In this document: positions 1 through 10,375 of the stretch, piece by piece
How the letters are laid out: every line of letters begins with the position of its first letter
Position numbering within the stretch: the first letter of the stretch is position 1
NCBI GenBank assembly: GCA_039583875.1
Contig: CM077165.1
Location: 74,822,757-74,886,756 of the forward strand
DNA length: 64,000 nucleotides
Source: Platanthera guangdongensis
Lineage: Eukaryota; Streptophyta; Magnoliopsida; Asparagales; Orchidaceae
Direction: 5' to 3'
The notes under the pieces: model-generated
The model's input: the letters and a program-made list of their open reading frames with translations, nothing else
Told to the model about the DNA's origin: nothing
The model's database searches: none
Made by a program: the position numbers and the translations under genes

Positions 1-1014
1 AGAGGTAAAATAGATAAAACATTGTTTCTCCGGGAAGTCAAAGGCAAGATTTTGCTGGTGCAAATCTATGTCGATGACATAATATTCGGCTCAACAGACA
101 ACAATCTTTGCAAAAAGTTTTCTAAACTCATGCAAGGAAAGTTTGAAATGAGCAGTATGGGAGAGCTCAAGTATTTCTTAGGCCTTCAAGTGAAACAGTC
201 TGAGGATGGAATCTTCATCTCTCAGACGAAGTTCACAAATGAACTCCTTAAGAAATTCGGTATGGAGAGTGCAACCTCTATGAGGACTCCAATGGGATCC
301 ACCATGTCTCTGGATAAGGATGAGAAAGGTAAACCTTTCGATGAAACCAAATACAGAAGCATCATTGGATCCTTGCTCTACCTTACTGCCAGTAGACCGG
401 ATATTATGTTCTCCACATGCGTATGTGCCCGATATCAGGTGAACACTAAGGAATCTCACTATGTCGCTGCAAAGCGAATTCTAAGATACCTTAAAGGTAC
501 TCCTAATCTTGGCCTGTGGTACCCGAGGAACAATGATGTCGAGCTAATAGGCTTTTCAGATGCTGATTTTGCAGGGAGCAGGGATGACAGAAAAAGCACC
601 TCCGGGACGTGTCAATTCCTCGGCAGGAGGCTTATCTCATGGAACAGCAAGAAACAGAATTGTGTTGCAACCTCCACAGCAGAGTCCGAGTATATCTCGG
701 CAGGAAGCTGTTGCGCACAACTCCTTTGGATCAGAAATCAGTTGGCCGACTACAACCTTCAGTTCAAGGAAGTTCCAATGTACTGCGACTCCTCCAGTGC
801 AATTGCCATTGCCAACAATCCGGTGTCGCACAGCAGAACGAAGCATATTGAAGTACGCTACCACTTCATTCGGGAGCACGTGGAGAACAAGGATATCTCT
901 CTCTGTTATGTCCCCACGGACAAGCAGATTGCTGATATATTCACAAAGCCCCTAGACGAGGCAAAGTTCAATCTTTTCAAGATAGAATTGGGGATGCTCA
1001 ATTATGAAGAATGA
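1..1014 (+). CDS. pol: copia polyprotein C-terminus: reverse transcriptase palm and RNase H (partial)
   Basis: The frame is open from base 1, so this is the 3' end of a longer pol gene and the start is not in the window. Reverse transcriptase and RNase H copy the element RNA into DNA inside the virus-like particle. Seen: the catalytic box YVDDIIFG near residues 23-30; the copia RNase H signatures FSDADFAG, RKSTSGTCQFLG, STAESEY and YCDSS; and the C-terminal block HIEVRYHFIREH followed by DIFTKPLD. It ends at TGA 1012-1014 in a normal position. This is one of the few frames in the window with no internal stop and with catalytic residues preserved, so element A may be comparatively young. The Sirevirus assignment rests on the RNase H wording and LTR style and was not tested by phylogeny. 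Confidence 0.92.
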   Translation, partial: RGKIDKTLFLREVKGKILLVQIYVDDIIFGSTDNNLCKKFSKLMQGKFEMSSMGELKYFLGLQVKQSEDGIFISQTKFTNELLKKFGMESATSMRTPMGSTMSLDKDEKGKPFDETKYRSIIGSLLYLTASRPDIMFSTCVCARYQVNTKESHYVAAKRILRYLKGTPNLGLWYPRNNDVELIGFSDADFAGSRDDRKSTSGTCQFLGRRLISWNSKKQNCVATSTAESEYISAGSCCAQLLWIRNQLADYNLQFKEVPMYCDSSSAIAIANNPVSHSRTKHIEVRYHFIREHVENKDISLCYVPTDKQIADIFTKPLDEAKFNLFKIELGMLNYEE

Positions 1015-1326
1015 AGACTACAGAGGCTCCCAACTCGTGCATAATCTGAGGGGGAGCCGGGAACTCCAGCGTGAGTACAGATGCAAGACCTGAGGGGGAG
1101 CTAAGGGCCAAAGGTTCCTGACCCCGATTTGCCGAAGCCAAAAAGGGGGAGATAACCCTCTCGGGGTCAAGGCTAAGGTGGCTCCAGCTTGCTCCCAAGC
1201 ACTCGGTATTGGTAAGGGATGTCTCCACTTAATGATGTTAAGTTTATGGTCTTCAGTTGCTTTCCTTTTCATTTGCTCTATTCACCTTAGCTTGTAGGGT
1301 TTAGGCTTCTTCAAATAGGGGGAGAT
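1015..1326 (+). promoter_or_regulatory. 3' untranslated region with polypurine tract and three PPT-like copies
   Basis: This stretch has no ORF of note. The functional polypurine tract, which primes plus-strand DNA, should be AGGGGGAGATT at about 1316-1326, directly before the LTR. Similar G-rich strings occur upstream at about 1046-1058 (GAGGGGGAGC type), 1089-1102 (GAGGGGGAGC type) and 1141-1152 (AAAGGGGGAGATA). Multiple PPT-like copies are known in Sireviruses. The last ~50 bases before the LTR resemble those of A2 (33435-33487). Confidence 0.75.
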
Positions 1327-2985
1327 TGTTGGGTATTGTATCCACAATGTACCTGATTTGAAGAAGCCCCTGGACAAGCTAAGGTCAATAGACTATGTAT
1401 TTGATAAACTTTTTCAAGTTGTACTTGCAGTTTCTCCACGCTAAGTGCACACCAACGTCAGGGTGCAGTAGGTCAATATACACGGATCTACACGACGTAA
1501 TCCCTCGTTGAGCAGATCAGTGTGTTGGCCTATGTGTACTCTCTCTATTGGAGTGCACTTACTTTCAAGTACAGGGCCGCTCATATGCAAGAGAAGACAA
1601 GGAGCATGGAGGATCAAGGAGCAAGCTCCTAGGTGGAAGACGAAAAATCGTCCAAGGCAAATTCGACGAGAATCACCAAGTGATTCTCGCCGAATCGGCG
1701 AGAATCACTAGGCGATTCTCGTCGAATCGTCGAGAATCGTCAGTGATTCTCGCCGACTCCTTCTGGCCATCTCAAAATGGTGCCAAGTAAGATTCGGCGA
1801 GAATCACTTGTAATTCCCGCCGAACCTGTGGTCAAGCAGCCCATGAATACCAAGTAAAATCCGTTGAGAATCAACAAGTGATTCGACGAGAATCACAAAC
1901 GATTCTCGACGAATCATCGAGAATCACTTGGTGACTCTCGCCGATTCGTCGAGAATCGTCTGCGATTCTCGTCGATTTTGACTTGGCGTTTTCTCAGTTA
2001 ATTTCCTGAACCGGATTCTGTCTCAGCTAATTCCCTGAACCGGATTCTGCCGCTGTTTAATATCTGGACCGGGATTTGGGGATTATTTTTGTGGGTCCCA
2101 CAAACGGTCTTATTGGGGGTAGCTACAGTATTTATACTCGGGTATTTTGAACAGAAACAAAAAAAAAATACGCCGAGCTCACGGAAACCCTAAGATCGCG
2201 AAATCCTTCCGCCGCCTCCGTCGCCGCTCGCGCAAGTCCGTCGCCGCCACCGATAGATCTTCTTCCCGATCTCCGGCGACAGTAGCTTAGCAAGGCTTGA
2301 GTCTCACACGTCTATCCAGAGATCCTTTGTCTCTCGATTTGTTGATCGGAAACACTTCCCATCCGAATCGATCGAGACGACCGATCCTCGTGTGACCGTT
2401 GGTAGACCGAGCTTGCTTCGCAACGAAGTTTGGATCTCCAAGTTCAGCAGCTGCTCTTCATCGTAGCCGCCGATCCCGAAGCTAGCCGCCGCTCGTGTGC
2501 CGCCGCCGGTTCCGGGGAAATCCTCTCCAAGAGAGACCAAGGTCGTAGACTCTTCATCGACTTCAAGAACACGTCGTCGAACAAAGTGGAACACCGGAGT
2601 CTCCAAGAGAAGTTTGTATCACGTGTACATTCTACTTTTATTTTATTGTAAATGAACTTTTGTTCCGTGTTGTAAGGGTTGGGTGCAACCCGATTTGTGA
2701 GAGTGTTGACTCTCACGTGTGGAAGGGCTCCTTCCGTTAGTGCAGGGATTGGATTTCAATCCCGTTGGTGAAGTGACCGAGTCGTCCCTTGTTGGGGAGA
2801 TAGGTCGAAGGGGGAAAGTGGATGTACCCAAGTCGGGGAACCACTATAAATTTGCTGTGTTTTCTGTGTGCTGTGTTTGTTGTTTTTATTGTGCAGGTAC
2901 ATCTGTAAATTCCTCAAAAGAACCACACGTCACCTATTCCCCCCCCCCCCATAGGTGCACATAGCCGACACTAGGTGGACTTTCA
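1327..2985 (+). repeat. 3' LTR of element A (1659 bp)
   Basis: The LTR runs from TGTTGGGTATTG to GGACTTTCA and matches the two A2 LTRs (26460-28064, 33488-35126). By eye, identity is roughly 85% in the first 230 bases. In order it holds: a conserved 5' block; an array of inverted GATTCTCG/CGAGAATC repeats (about 1661-1978); a TATA-like sequence near 2128 (TATTTATACT); a GC-rich leader with ccg/gcc runs (about 2195-2280); and near the 3' end a CACCTAT/ATAGGTG hairpin with a poly-C loop (2931-2957). ORFs called inside the LTR have no recognisable domains and are judged spurious. Confidence 0.93.
1661..1978. repeat. CpG-rich palindromic repeat array in the LTR of A
   Basis: About ten copies of GATTCTCGNCGA or its complement TCGNCGAGAATC occur in alternating orientation. 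Nearly perfect hairpins include 1682-1706, 1714-1738 and 1901-1925, each with GATTCTCG and CGAGAATC arms around a 9-base centre. The array sits upstream of the putative TATA box, in the expected U3 regulatory region. Palindrome-rich cis regions are known in maize Sirevirus LTRs, and this appears to be the same kind of structure. Confidence 0.85.
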
Positions 2986-4626
2986 GATCAGATTTTAGAA
3001 CGACTTTCCGGACATAGCTTTTATTGTTTTCTCGATGGCCTCTCGGGGTATCTTCAAATCCCCATCTCCCCCGAGGACCAGGAGAAAACTACGTTTACTT
3101 GTCCCTTCGGCACCTTCGCCTACCGAAGAATGCCGTTTGGATTGTGCAATGCGCCGGCTACATTCCAACGATGTATGCTCGCCATCTTTGACAAGTACGT
3201 AGAAAGCATTATGGAAGTCTTCATGGATGATTTCTCCGTCTTCGGGAATTCCTTCGATAGTTGCTTAGAGAACCTTGAAAAAGTCTTAGAGCGATGCGAA
3301 GAAACTAACCTCGCCTTAAATTGGGAAAAATGTCATTTTATGGTAAGGGAAGGGTTAGTTTTGGGACATAAAATTTCTGAAAGGGGTATTGAAGTAGACG
3401 TTTCGAAAATATAAGTTATCGAGAAACTGCCGCCACCTACGAACATAAAAACCATAAGAAGTTTCCTGGGTCATGCGGGTTTCTACCGCCGCTTCATAAA
3501 GGACTTTTCCAAAATCACCAAGCCCCTTACCCATCTCTTAGAAAAAGAAGCCCCATTCATCTTTGATGACCTCTGTCTAGCTGCCTTCAATTTAATAAAA
3601 GAAAAATTAGTTAATGCGCCAATCATGATAGCTCCGGTGTGGGATCTTCCATTTGAAATAATGTGTGATACGAGTAGTTATGCGGTGGGAGCCGTACTAG
3701 GTCAACGTATTTCCAAAAACTTCCACCCCATTTATTACGCTAGTAAAACACTCACATCTGCACAGGAAAATTACACCACAACCGAGAAGGAGCTCTTAGC
3801 TGTAGTATTCGCTTTTGACAAATTTCGCCCTTATATTACTCTTTCGAAAATTATTGTTTTTACGGACCACTCGGCCCTCAAATATCTTCTCTCTAAAATG
3901 GATGCCAAGCCTCGCTTGATTCGCTGGGTCTTACTCCTCCAGGAGTTTGACTTAGAGATCCGTGATAAGCGAGGTGCCGAGAACTTGGCCGCCGACCACC
4001 TTTCGCGCCTAGACAACCCGTTTATAGAACAATTAGACGAAAATTTTTTTCATTACTATTTCCCTGATGAGAAGCTGTTCATAATTAACACGTCTACTTC
4101 TCCTTGGTTTGCCCGCATCGCCAACTATCTAGTGGCCCGTGTGCTCCCAAAAGAGTTTTCATCTCAGCAAAAGAAGAAATTCTTTTCTGAGTTGAAGAAC
4201 TACTTTTGGGAGGGCCCGCATCTTTTTAAAGTCTGTGCAGACCAAGTGATCAGGAGGTGTGTTTCCTTTGATGAAGGATTAGATATTATTAAACATTTGC
4301 ATGAAGGACCGACAGGTGGGCACTATCAAGCTGCTCGCACCGCTCACAAAGTGTTAAGCGTGGGTTTTTACTGGCCCACCCTGTTTAAAGACGCGCATGC
4401 CTTTGTGAGTAGGTGTGATAGTTGCCAACGGTCGGGGAATATTTCGAATAAAAATGAAATGCCACAAAATTATTTCCTAGAGTGCGAAGTTTTCGACATC
4501 TGGGGGATTGATTTTGTCGGCCCTTTTCCTTCTAGCTTCGGGAATAAGTACATTTTAGTTGCCGTTGATTATGGTTCACGTTGGGCCGAAGCCCAAGCTC
4601 TTCCTACGAATGAGCCCGAGTCGTAG
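2986..4626 (+). pseudogene. pol: Athila-type pol: RT (partial), RNase H, integrase N-terminus
   Basis: A single frame begins exactly at the element A junction. Seen in order: RT with DGLSGY, MPFGLCNAPATFQ and the catalytic box FMDDFSV (about 3220-3240); a connection with [13 protein letters not shown] (3475-3510); RNase H with [32 protein letters not shown] and ADHLSR; and the integrase zinc-binding HHCC region from [10 protein letters not shown] to CDSCQ (about 4290-4425), then WGIDFVGP. It is broken by TAA at 3412-3414, where family member H has Glu, and by a frameshift near 4615 that brings an early stop at 4624-4626. The preserved frame either side of the stop shows it was one gene. It is inactive as it stands and also lacks its 5' half because of element A. 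Confidence 0.9.
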
Positions 4627-5393
4627 TTAATTTCCTAAAAAAATTATTTTCTCGATTCGATACGCCGCGCACTATCGTTAGTGATAGGGGTTCTCATTTC
4701 TGTAACGCACAATTTTCAAAAATTCTAACTAAATATGGCGTTACTCATAAGCTTTCCACTGCCTACCACCCCCAAACTAACGGACAAGTCGAAGTAGTGA
4801 ATAGAGAAATAAAAAGAATTTTAGAAAAGACTGTTTCAACATCTAGAAAAGACTGGTCAGCCAAATTAGACGATGCTCTATGGGCCTACCGAACAGCGTA
4901 CAAAACCGCCCTCGGATGTACGCCATATCGGTTGGTTTATGAAAAATCGTGTCATTTACCCGTAGAGTTAGAGTACCGCGCCTTTTGGGCCTTGTGATTT
5001 TTAAACTTCGATCCCCACTCCGTCGGCGATTTTAGAAAATTTCAACTTAACGAACTCGACGAGTGGCGCTCTTACGCGTATGAAAATAACAGACTTTATA
5101 AAGAGCGGACAAAACGTTTGCACTATCGACATCTTAGGCACCCAAAAATCTTTAAGCCGGGCGACCAAGTGCTTCTTTATAATTCTCGTTTACGTTTATT
5201 CCCGGGTAAATTAAAATCACGTTGGTCAGGGCCTTTTACTGTTTTAGAAGTCTTTTTTTATGGTACTGTTTTAATTTCCTACCCTGATAAGGGTACTTTC
5301 AAAGTGAATGGTCAGCGTCTTAAACTGTATTTTTGTGATGATGTCAGTCTCAACCCTGTTAACTCTATCTTTCCGGTCCTGACATTTGATTAA
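4616..5393 (+). pseudogene. pol: Athila-type integrase core and C-terminus
   Basis: This continues the upstream gene in another frame after an indel near 4615. Seen: [19 protein letters not shown], the second catalytic Asp in SDRGSHF (about 4680-4700), and the Glu region [18 protein letters not shown] (about 4760-4810). The C-terminal part has [24 protein letters not shown]-like text and the family signature FKVNGQRLK (about 5296-5325). TGA at 4995-4997 interrupts the frame. The terminal stop is TAA at 5391-5393. Integrase would insert the cDNA copy into the host chromosome. Both defects make it non-functional. Confidence 0.88.
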
Positions 5394-7246
5394 TCTGAAC
5401 TTTATTTTTCTCATCAACTTTGAACTTTATTCGAACTTTATTTTTAAACAATATTTGGGACACTCTTATTTTGATGCGTCGAGCTCAAACGACGCTTTAA
5501 ACAAAGGGCGCTCTTGGGAGGCAACCCAAGTTATCTTTTTCTGTTTTCTTTCTTTTACACTTTTTGCCCCGAATGGCTCCGGCAAGCTGAACCTTCTGCG
5601 ATCGCCTGCTCCAACGGTTCTGCTTCCATGACAAAGTTCACGAGCCGACGTTTCCTGAAGATCCACAGCACAGGCATGGAGGAGCGGCATCACTCAGCTT
5701 GCCCTGCAAAATAAACCGGGGAAGTACCTGTTTTTCAATTCTGTCTTTCCTTTCTGTACTTTAATTTTCTCTCGTTCTCCAACCTCCTTCTCCATTGAGG
5801 ACAATGTAGATTTTAAGCTTGGGGGAAGACTTCCTCCTTCTTTTTGTTTTTTTTGTAAATATCCAAATAAATCAAAAAAAAAACAATTCAAAAAAAAAAT
5901 TTCAAAAAAAAAATTTATATAGCTGCATTTTGGTATTTCAATAAGTACCTCATGTTTATGTTTTCTTTTTCTCAAACTTCTTTATAAACAACGTAGCTAA
6001 TTATAATTTTTCTAATCATTCTTTTTAATCATATTTCACAAGTAAAATGTTGGCCATGCTGTGTTTCTAATTCACGGTAGCATGTTAAGGTAAAATATTT
6101 CTCTAAAACGTGCATTTCTATTATGGTTTTCCGTTCTTTATTTTCTTTACTTTCTCTAAAAATTTATCATCCACTATTTTCTTTTTCGTCTTTAGATAAT
6201 TTTTGTAAGAACAAATTTTGAATAACGTAGTAGATATGAACGATCCAAGTCACATATTATTTTTATTTTCAAGATAATTTCATCAATCTTCTTTTATTAT
6301 CTCGAACTTGCTTTTTGAAATTTATCGACTCTATGTTTTAAATAAATTTAAAAAAAAGCGTGAAAATGATTTAGGCCATTTTTGTTTACGTTTGAGCTTT
6401 CCTGCCAACCTAAACTCTTTTACCACTAGTTAGCCGCTTTTGAGCCTTTTTTCCAAATTCATTTGATAACTCCACACAACATTTCATTTTCACCAAAGCC
6501 CAAATTCCTACCTATCTAATCACGCTAATTTTTTTGATAGGAAATTTTGTGTTATCTTTGGAGAACTTGTTGAAAAAAGTGTACTCAAAAGCAATAAATT
6601 GAAAAAAAAGAAGAGAAAAAAATGAATGAAAATAATAATAATAATAAAAAAAAGAGATAAATAATCATAAAGAGAAAAAAAAATTTATTTATACATATTT
6701 TGTTTAAAATAAATTTATTTTTTTTGAAACTCGTTGTTTTGGTTTAGTGTGATTTTTAAGCCTCCATGTTTATATTTGAATTCCACTACTATTCATATTC
6801 CTAAACCAAACGTTTCGGTCCTATTAAGTCCTTTTGATTCACGCTTTTTTTTAATTTTATTTAACAACTAAGAAAAGAAGAAAAGTAAATCAGTTTTAGT
6901 TTTGGATTTAACCTTAGATTTTTGTTATTTAATTGATATAATTATAATGCGTTGCTTGGATCTAGTAATAACTCAATACGTTCTTTTCATTTTCATTACC
7001 TTGCTTAAATGTATTTAAAGAATTTCGTCAAAATTCTGGATGAATTATTTTTATTAAGTAAAGTTTATAAAAGTTAAACCATACCAAAAAATTGTTTTAG
7101 ATTTACGTTTTACATTCTCCCTACCTAGAATTTCGCATAGTACTTGTGTGAGTATGATTAAAACTTTTTGAATTAGTCACTTTTTATGATTAGCTAGTCT
7201 TTATATCTTTGCTTGGGGACAAACAAAACTTAAGCTTGGGGGAATT
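5394..7246 (+). other. long A/T-rich 3' untranslated region of element B
   Basis: No convincing ORF is present. Athila-type elements often have an env-like ORF between integrase and the LTR, but I cannot find one here. Two PPT-like strings are seen: TTTTAAGCTTGGGGGAAG at about 5811-5828, after the phrase GAGGACAATGTAG, and AACTTAAGCTTGGGGG at about 7227-7242, directly before the LTR. The second is the probable plus-strand primer. Simple A/T runs fill 6590-6720. Confidence 0.7.
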
Positions 7247-7417
7247 TGATAATACAGTTTGAAGTCAATTTTATTAGGATATTTTCGGGGTTTTAAAGCA
7301 AATCATGTCTTGTAAAGTACTTATTTTGATTCCCCTTTGTATATATTTTTGTTGCTAATGCATTTTTTCTGCTTTTTGCAGGTTTTCACGGCTTTCAGCC
7401 GAAGTTTGCTGTGATAC

Positions 7418-7905
7418 GCCCTAAGGTCACGCCCTACCAGGGCGTGTACCTAGGGCGTGTAACCCAGAGGAATAAAGCAATTGGTCCGAAACTGCATTCC
7501 GTGGAAACTTAGTGTACACGCCCTCGGTCACGCCCGTGTCACACCCGACACGGGCGTGTACTAGAGGCGTGTCCCCAGGTTCCGAGGAATCGCCGCAGCG
7601 CGCTCGTTTTTCCCGCTCCACCGTCGCACCGAAAGTGTCATGCCCCAGGGTCACGCCTGACCCAGGCGTGACATATGGGTGTGTACTTCAGCAATTCCGC
7701 TCGTCACCTCCAGCATTCAATTTCCGCTCAATAAAGTCACGCCGCAAACAACACGCCCCAGGTACACGCCCTCCCAGGGCGTGACTTGTGGGCGTGTACC
7801 GCAACAACTCCGTCAGAATTCAATTCCAGCCCGAAAAAGTCACGCCGAATGTGTCACGCCCCGGGGTCACGCCCGACCAGGGTGTGACAGGGGGGCGTGA
7901 CCCGA
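7418..7905. repeat. CACGCCC/GGGCGTG inverted-repeat array in the LTR of B
   Basis: About five diverged units of roughly 100 bp occur (near 7420, 7515, 7645, 7745 and 7850). Each holds GTCACGCCC, a short spacer and GGGCGTGAC, usually followed by a further GGGCGTGT. The arms would form GC-rich hairpins. The array lies directly upstream of the TATA-like TATAAATAG, so it occupies the U3 regulatory position. Confidence 0.82.
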
Positions 7906-7917
7906 CCCAAAAAATTC

Positions 7918-7926
7918 TATAAATAG
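7918..7926 (+). promoter_or_regulatory. putative TATA box of the B LTR
   Basis: TATAAATAG lies between the palindromic array and a T-rich leader. Position and sequence fit an LTR promoter. The transcription start, expected 25-35 bases downstream, is inferred. Confidence 0.55.
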
Positions 7927-8994
7927 AGCCCAACTCTAAGGGTTCAGGGACACCTTTTGCTTTGAGACGGGAGGTTCTGTCCTTTGTATTTCTGAACTTT
8001 TTAAGCATGTCTTTCCATTTTTAGTTCTTAGTTGTAGCTTTATGCTTTCCCTGTAGTAGTTCCTAGCTTCGTTCTGTAGTATAATGTTAATGATAGTGTA
8101 GTTTACCTTTCCATGCACTTGTAATCACTGGTTTTTATGTTGTAAGATCCCTATTTCTATTAATAAAAAGTGTTGTTTTCTTTTACATTTCTGCTCCGTT
8201 TTCATTATTCTTCTTCTACTCATCCCCCCTCTTCCACCTCACCATGATTAACTAATCCTCCATGTACTCGATCTTAATGATCTGAGGTTCGAGTGATTAG
8301 GTTATGATGCTTTGAATCTTACCTTTTCTTTTTAGGGTTTAGCTTTGAAATACTCTTGATTTATCACGGGTTGGAGGTATATCATCGATATATACTCTCC
8401 ACCTTTGCTTTCATTCTGGGCTAGCCGAGAGGCCGAAAGTTTGAAATGAGCACTCAAGAGTAAAGGGAGTTGTTCGCACCCCTCGAGAGAGGCAGACGTT
8501 CAAATCTCCCGGATTGGAGTAAAATCCAATAGCGGGGTTCACCGCGTAAAGCGAGTTTTAGGCCTCCGATTTAGGCGAGAGTCGGTCGGACCTTCCTAAA
8601 CTCAGTTAGGCACGGCCTTCGAGAGAAGCGTGTCAATATTCATGGAACCTCCATGGTCAAGGACCTTTACCCTAATTATCTTTGGTTTATTTATCGTATT
8701 TTTCTAACCACTCTTGCCGAGGTGATTTCTGATCGAGTGCATTTTCCCCTTCATCGTTACTAAGCTTAAGTTAATCGCTCTTTTAGCTCTCTTTAACTTT
8801 TCAGGCAAGTAGCTCTCTTTCATTGCAAGTAGTTCTCTTCCTTTAACACGTTTAGCTTTCTTCTAAAAAAACTTAATTTTTCCGTCGATAAAATAATAGA
8901 TTTCTTGTGAGTAAGCTTACTCAACTATTCCCGGATTTCAATACGACACTTGTGTCCCCTAGCTGCATTTCGATAGGTATACGTGCCTTGATGA

Positions 8995-9674
8995 ATTGTT
9001 AGTTTGGTTATTTTCTCCTTGCAGATATCTAAGAGACAATCAGCGCCCTCCGCAGGTCTCTTACCACTACTCAAGTGGTCTGCTTCCAATCTCTTCGTCA
9101 TGTTGATAATCTCCGCCAAGCTAGCGTCCGTTATAAACAAAAGGGCCTGCCTCAGGGGATCCCGCAGCCCTTTGTAGAGGCGCTTGGCATATCCTCTATC
9201 ATCCAAATCATATGAGTCCACGAATCTCGCAAGATGTTGGAACTCTCGCTGATATTCCGTAACTGATTTTGATCCTTGCTTCAGTAGAAGAAACCTCCCT
9301 TCGAGTTCATTTCGCGCGGATGTGGGAATGAAGTGCTCCAAGAAGACACCCGAGAACTCGCTCCAACCTATCTCTGTATAGACCCGGCCTTGAAAGGTGG
9401 AGCCCATGATGTACTTCCACCACGTCTTAGCTTGTAGTTCCAAGACGGACACCGCCAACATCACAACCATGTTGGCTGGGAAACGGATCCCCGCCGACAA
9501 CTCCTGCACCGTGTCAAGCCATTCCTCTGTGCGTACGGCCGACTTCGTCCCGAGGTAGGTGGGAGGGGAGAGGGCCCGAAAGGTGCTCAACCAGTTAGAG
9601 CCCGGAGCATGTTGCTGCACCGGAGACTGTTGCGCCCTAAAGGCATCCATGATGGCAGTGAGCGTCTGCCCCAA
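8995..9674 (-). pseudogene. gag: gypsy gag (5' half, truncated)
   Basis: The start ATG at 9672-9674 gives MGQTLTAIMDAFRAQ, close to the F gag start (48653). Gag forms the virus-like particle. Seen: LSPPTYLGTKSA, WLDTVQEL, then the retrotransposon gag core: TWWKYIMGS, FLEHFIPTSARNELEGRF, LKQGSKSVTEYQREFQHLARF and MTKRLEADHL. The frame is free of stops down to the junction with B, but sequence after about 9040 no longer resembles gag. The zinc knuckle and everything after it are missing from the window. It is truncated rather than mutated, and not functional alone. Confidence 0.87.
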
Positions 9675-9941
9675 CTCGGATTGTTAGAACTGAGTGGGTA
9701 TGGAAGGGGCAGGAGTGCCCCTCATCCGCTCAACGTGCACTGGAATCTACACGTAAAACACAAACGTATGGTTAGGTTGGCTAACCTTAAGGTCGAAGTT
9801 GGACAAACTTAGTGTGAATTACATATGGGCACACCACAGCTTCCGCTAAGTCAGTTTGTCCCCAACCTGACTAATTGAATGGGGGTGGAACCATTGTTGA
9901 ATGACTTCTTTAGTTGAGGATAGTGGCAAATTGATATCATT
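8995..9941 (-). mobile_element. gypsy fragment I: gag and 5' leader, minus strand
   Basis: Reading on the minus strand, a leader with a primer-site-like TGATATCA (9932-9939) is followed by a gag gene. The leader and gag align with element F on the plus strand (48390-48903): both share a GTGTGCCCATATGTA string and the gag start MGQT. B seems to have inserted into this gag, as sequence stops at the end of B's LTR. At the other end an LTR should follow the primer site, but what follows is LTR-like DNA in the opposite orientation. Confidence 0.72.
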
Positions 9942-10374
9942 TGTTCGGGGCTATGTTCTCGGTGCACATCTACCCGAGACCCCCACTGGGCCATAGTACG
10001 CATGGGCTCCGCTGTTGTGTTCATAGCGTTGAGGCGTACGAAGGACTAAGTGAAGAGTGTGGATGCCCGCTTAGTAGTAGAGATGCCCGCTCTACTGTCA
10101 CCGCCTGGCCACTGCGGTTGATGCCTGAGAGGTTAGCTACCTGCTCGAATAGTGGGAACTATAGTCTGTGTCGACATAGCAATTGCGTGTGCTTGAACAT
10201 GGGTGAGTCATTTCATAGCATAAATACCATTTCATAACATTGCACAACAAGATCCTCATCATATAAGTTTGTATGGGCACTCCTATATGATGAGTTACTT
10301 TATGTAAACAGATCATTAACTTATAAGCTTGTATGAGCATCCTTATATGTTAAGTTACCTTCGTGCTGTAGTGT
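9942..10374 (+). repeat. LTR fragment related to an internal segment of the F LTR
   Basis: This plus-strand block aligns with 47190-47640 in the F LTR. Shared features are a GATGCCCGCTCTACTG string (GACGCCCGCTCTACTG in F), AGTGGGAACTA, and two tandem A/T-rich hairpins (10255-10294 and 10316-10353). It abuts the minus-strand leader of I at 9941/9942 and the truncated LTR of C at about 10374. Its orientation relative to the adjoining gag is opposite to that in F, so it is rearranged or an independent unit. Confidence 0.6.
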
Positions 10375-10375
10375 G

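Larger units (their letters stand above)
1..2985 (+). mobile_element. Sirevirus-like Ty1/copia element A, 3' part
   Basis: This is the right-hand part of a copia retrotransposon whose 5' LTR, gag and early pol lie left of the window. Seen: an open RT/RNase H frame, a 3' untranslated stretch ending in a polypurine tract, and a complete 3' LTR that starts TGTTGGGTATTG and ends GGACTTTCA. The DNA just after the LTR resumes an Athila reverse transcriptase gene in frame, so A was inserted into element B. The expected target duplication would be GATCA at 2986-2990, but its partner is outside the window. A is related to A2 (26460-35126), judging by LTRs that are alignable over most of their length. 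Unlike A2 and J, it has no third ORF between pol and the 3' LTR. Confidence 0.93.
2986..8994 (+). mobile_element. Athila-like Ty3/gypsy element B, 3' part
   Basis: This is the right-hand part of a gypsy element: RT fragment, RNase H, integrase, a long A/T-rich untranslated region and a 3' LTR. Its 5' part lies left of element A, outside the window. B and H (53728-64000) belong to the same family: residue blocks such as GHSFY-FLDGLSGY, MEVFMDDFSV and HEGPTGGH occur in both. The right boundary is uncertain by some tens of bases because only one LTR is visible. I place it near 8994, where gag-like minus-strand sequence of element I takes over. Confidence 0.85.
7247..8994 (+). repeat. 3' LTR of element B
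   Basis: The LTR starts TGATAATACAG right after the polypurine tract. It contains an array of CACGCCC/GGGCGTG inverted repeats (7418-7905), then TATAAATAG at 7918-7926, a plausible TATA box. A downstream leader ends with AATAAAAAG near 8161, a possible poly(A) signal. The 3' edge is an estimate based on loose resemblance to the end of the LTR of element C. Only one copy is visible, so the TSD cannot be checked. Confidence 0.7.

Noticed and set aside
1661..1978. CRISPR-like array of short repeats
   Set aside because: Repeats alternate in orientation, spacers are not uniform or unique, and the array lies in a plant LTR; no cas genes are present.
2304..2651. ORFs on both strands in the A LTR leader, with counterparts at 27379-27791 and 34438-34850
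   Set aside because: They lie in GC-rich untranslated LTR sequence, have no recognisable domain, and recur only with the LTR.
5394..7246. Env-like ORF expected in an Athila tail
   Set aside because: Only short frames without hydrophobic or conserved segments were found.
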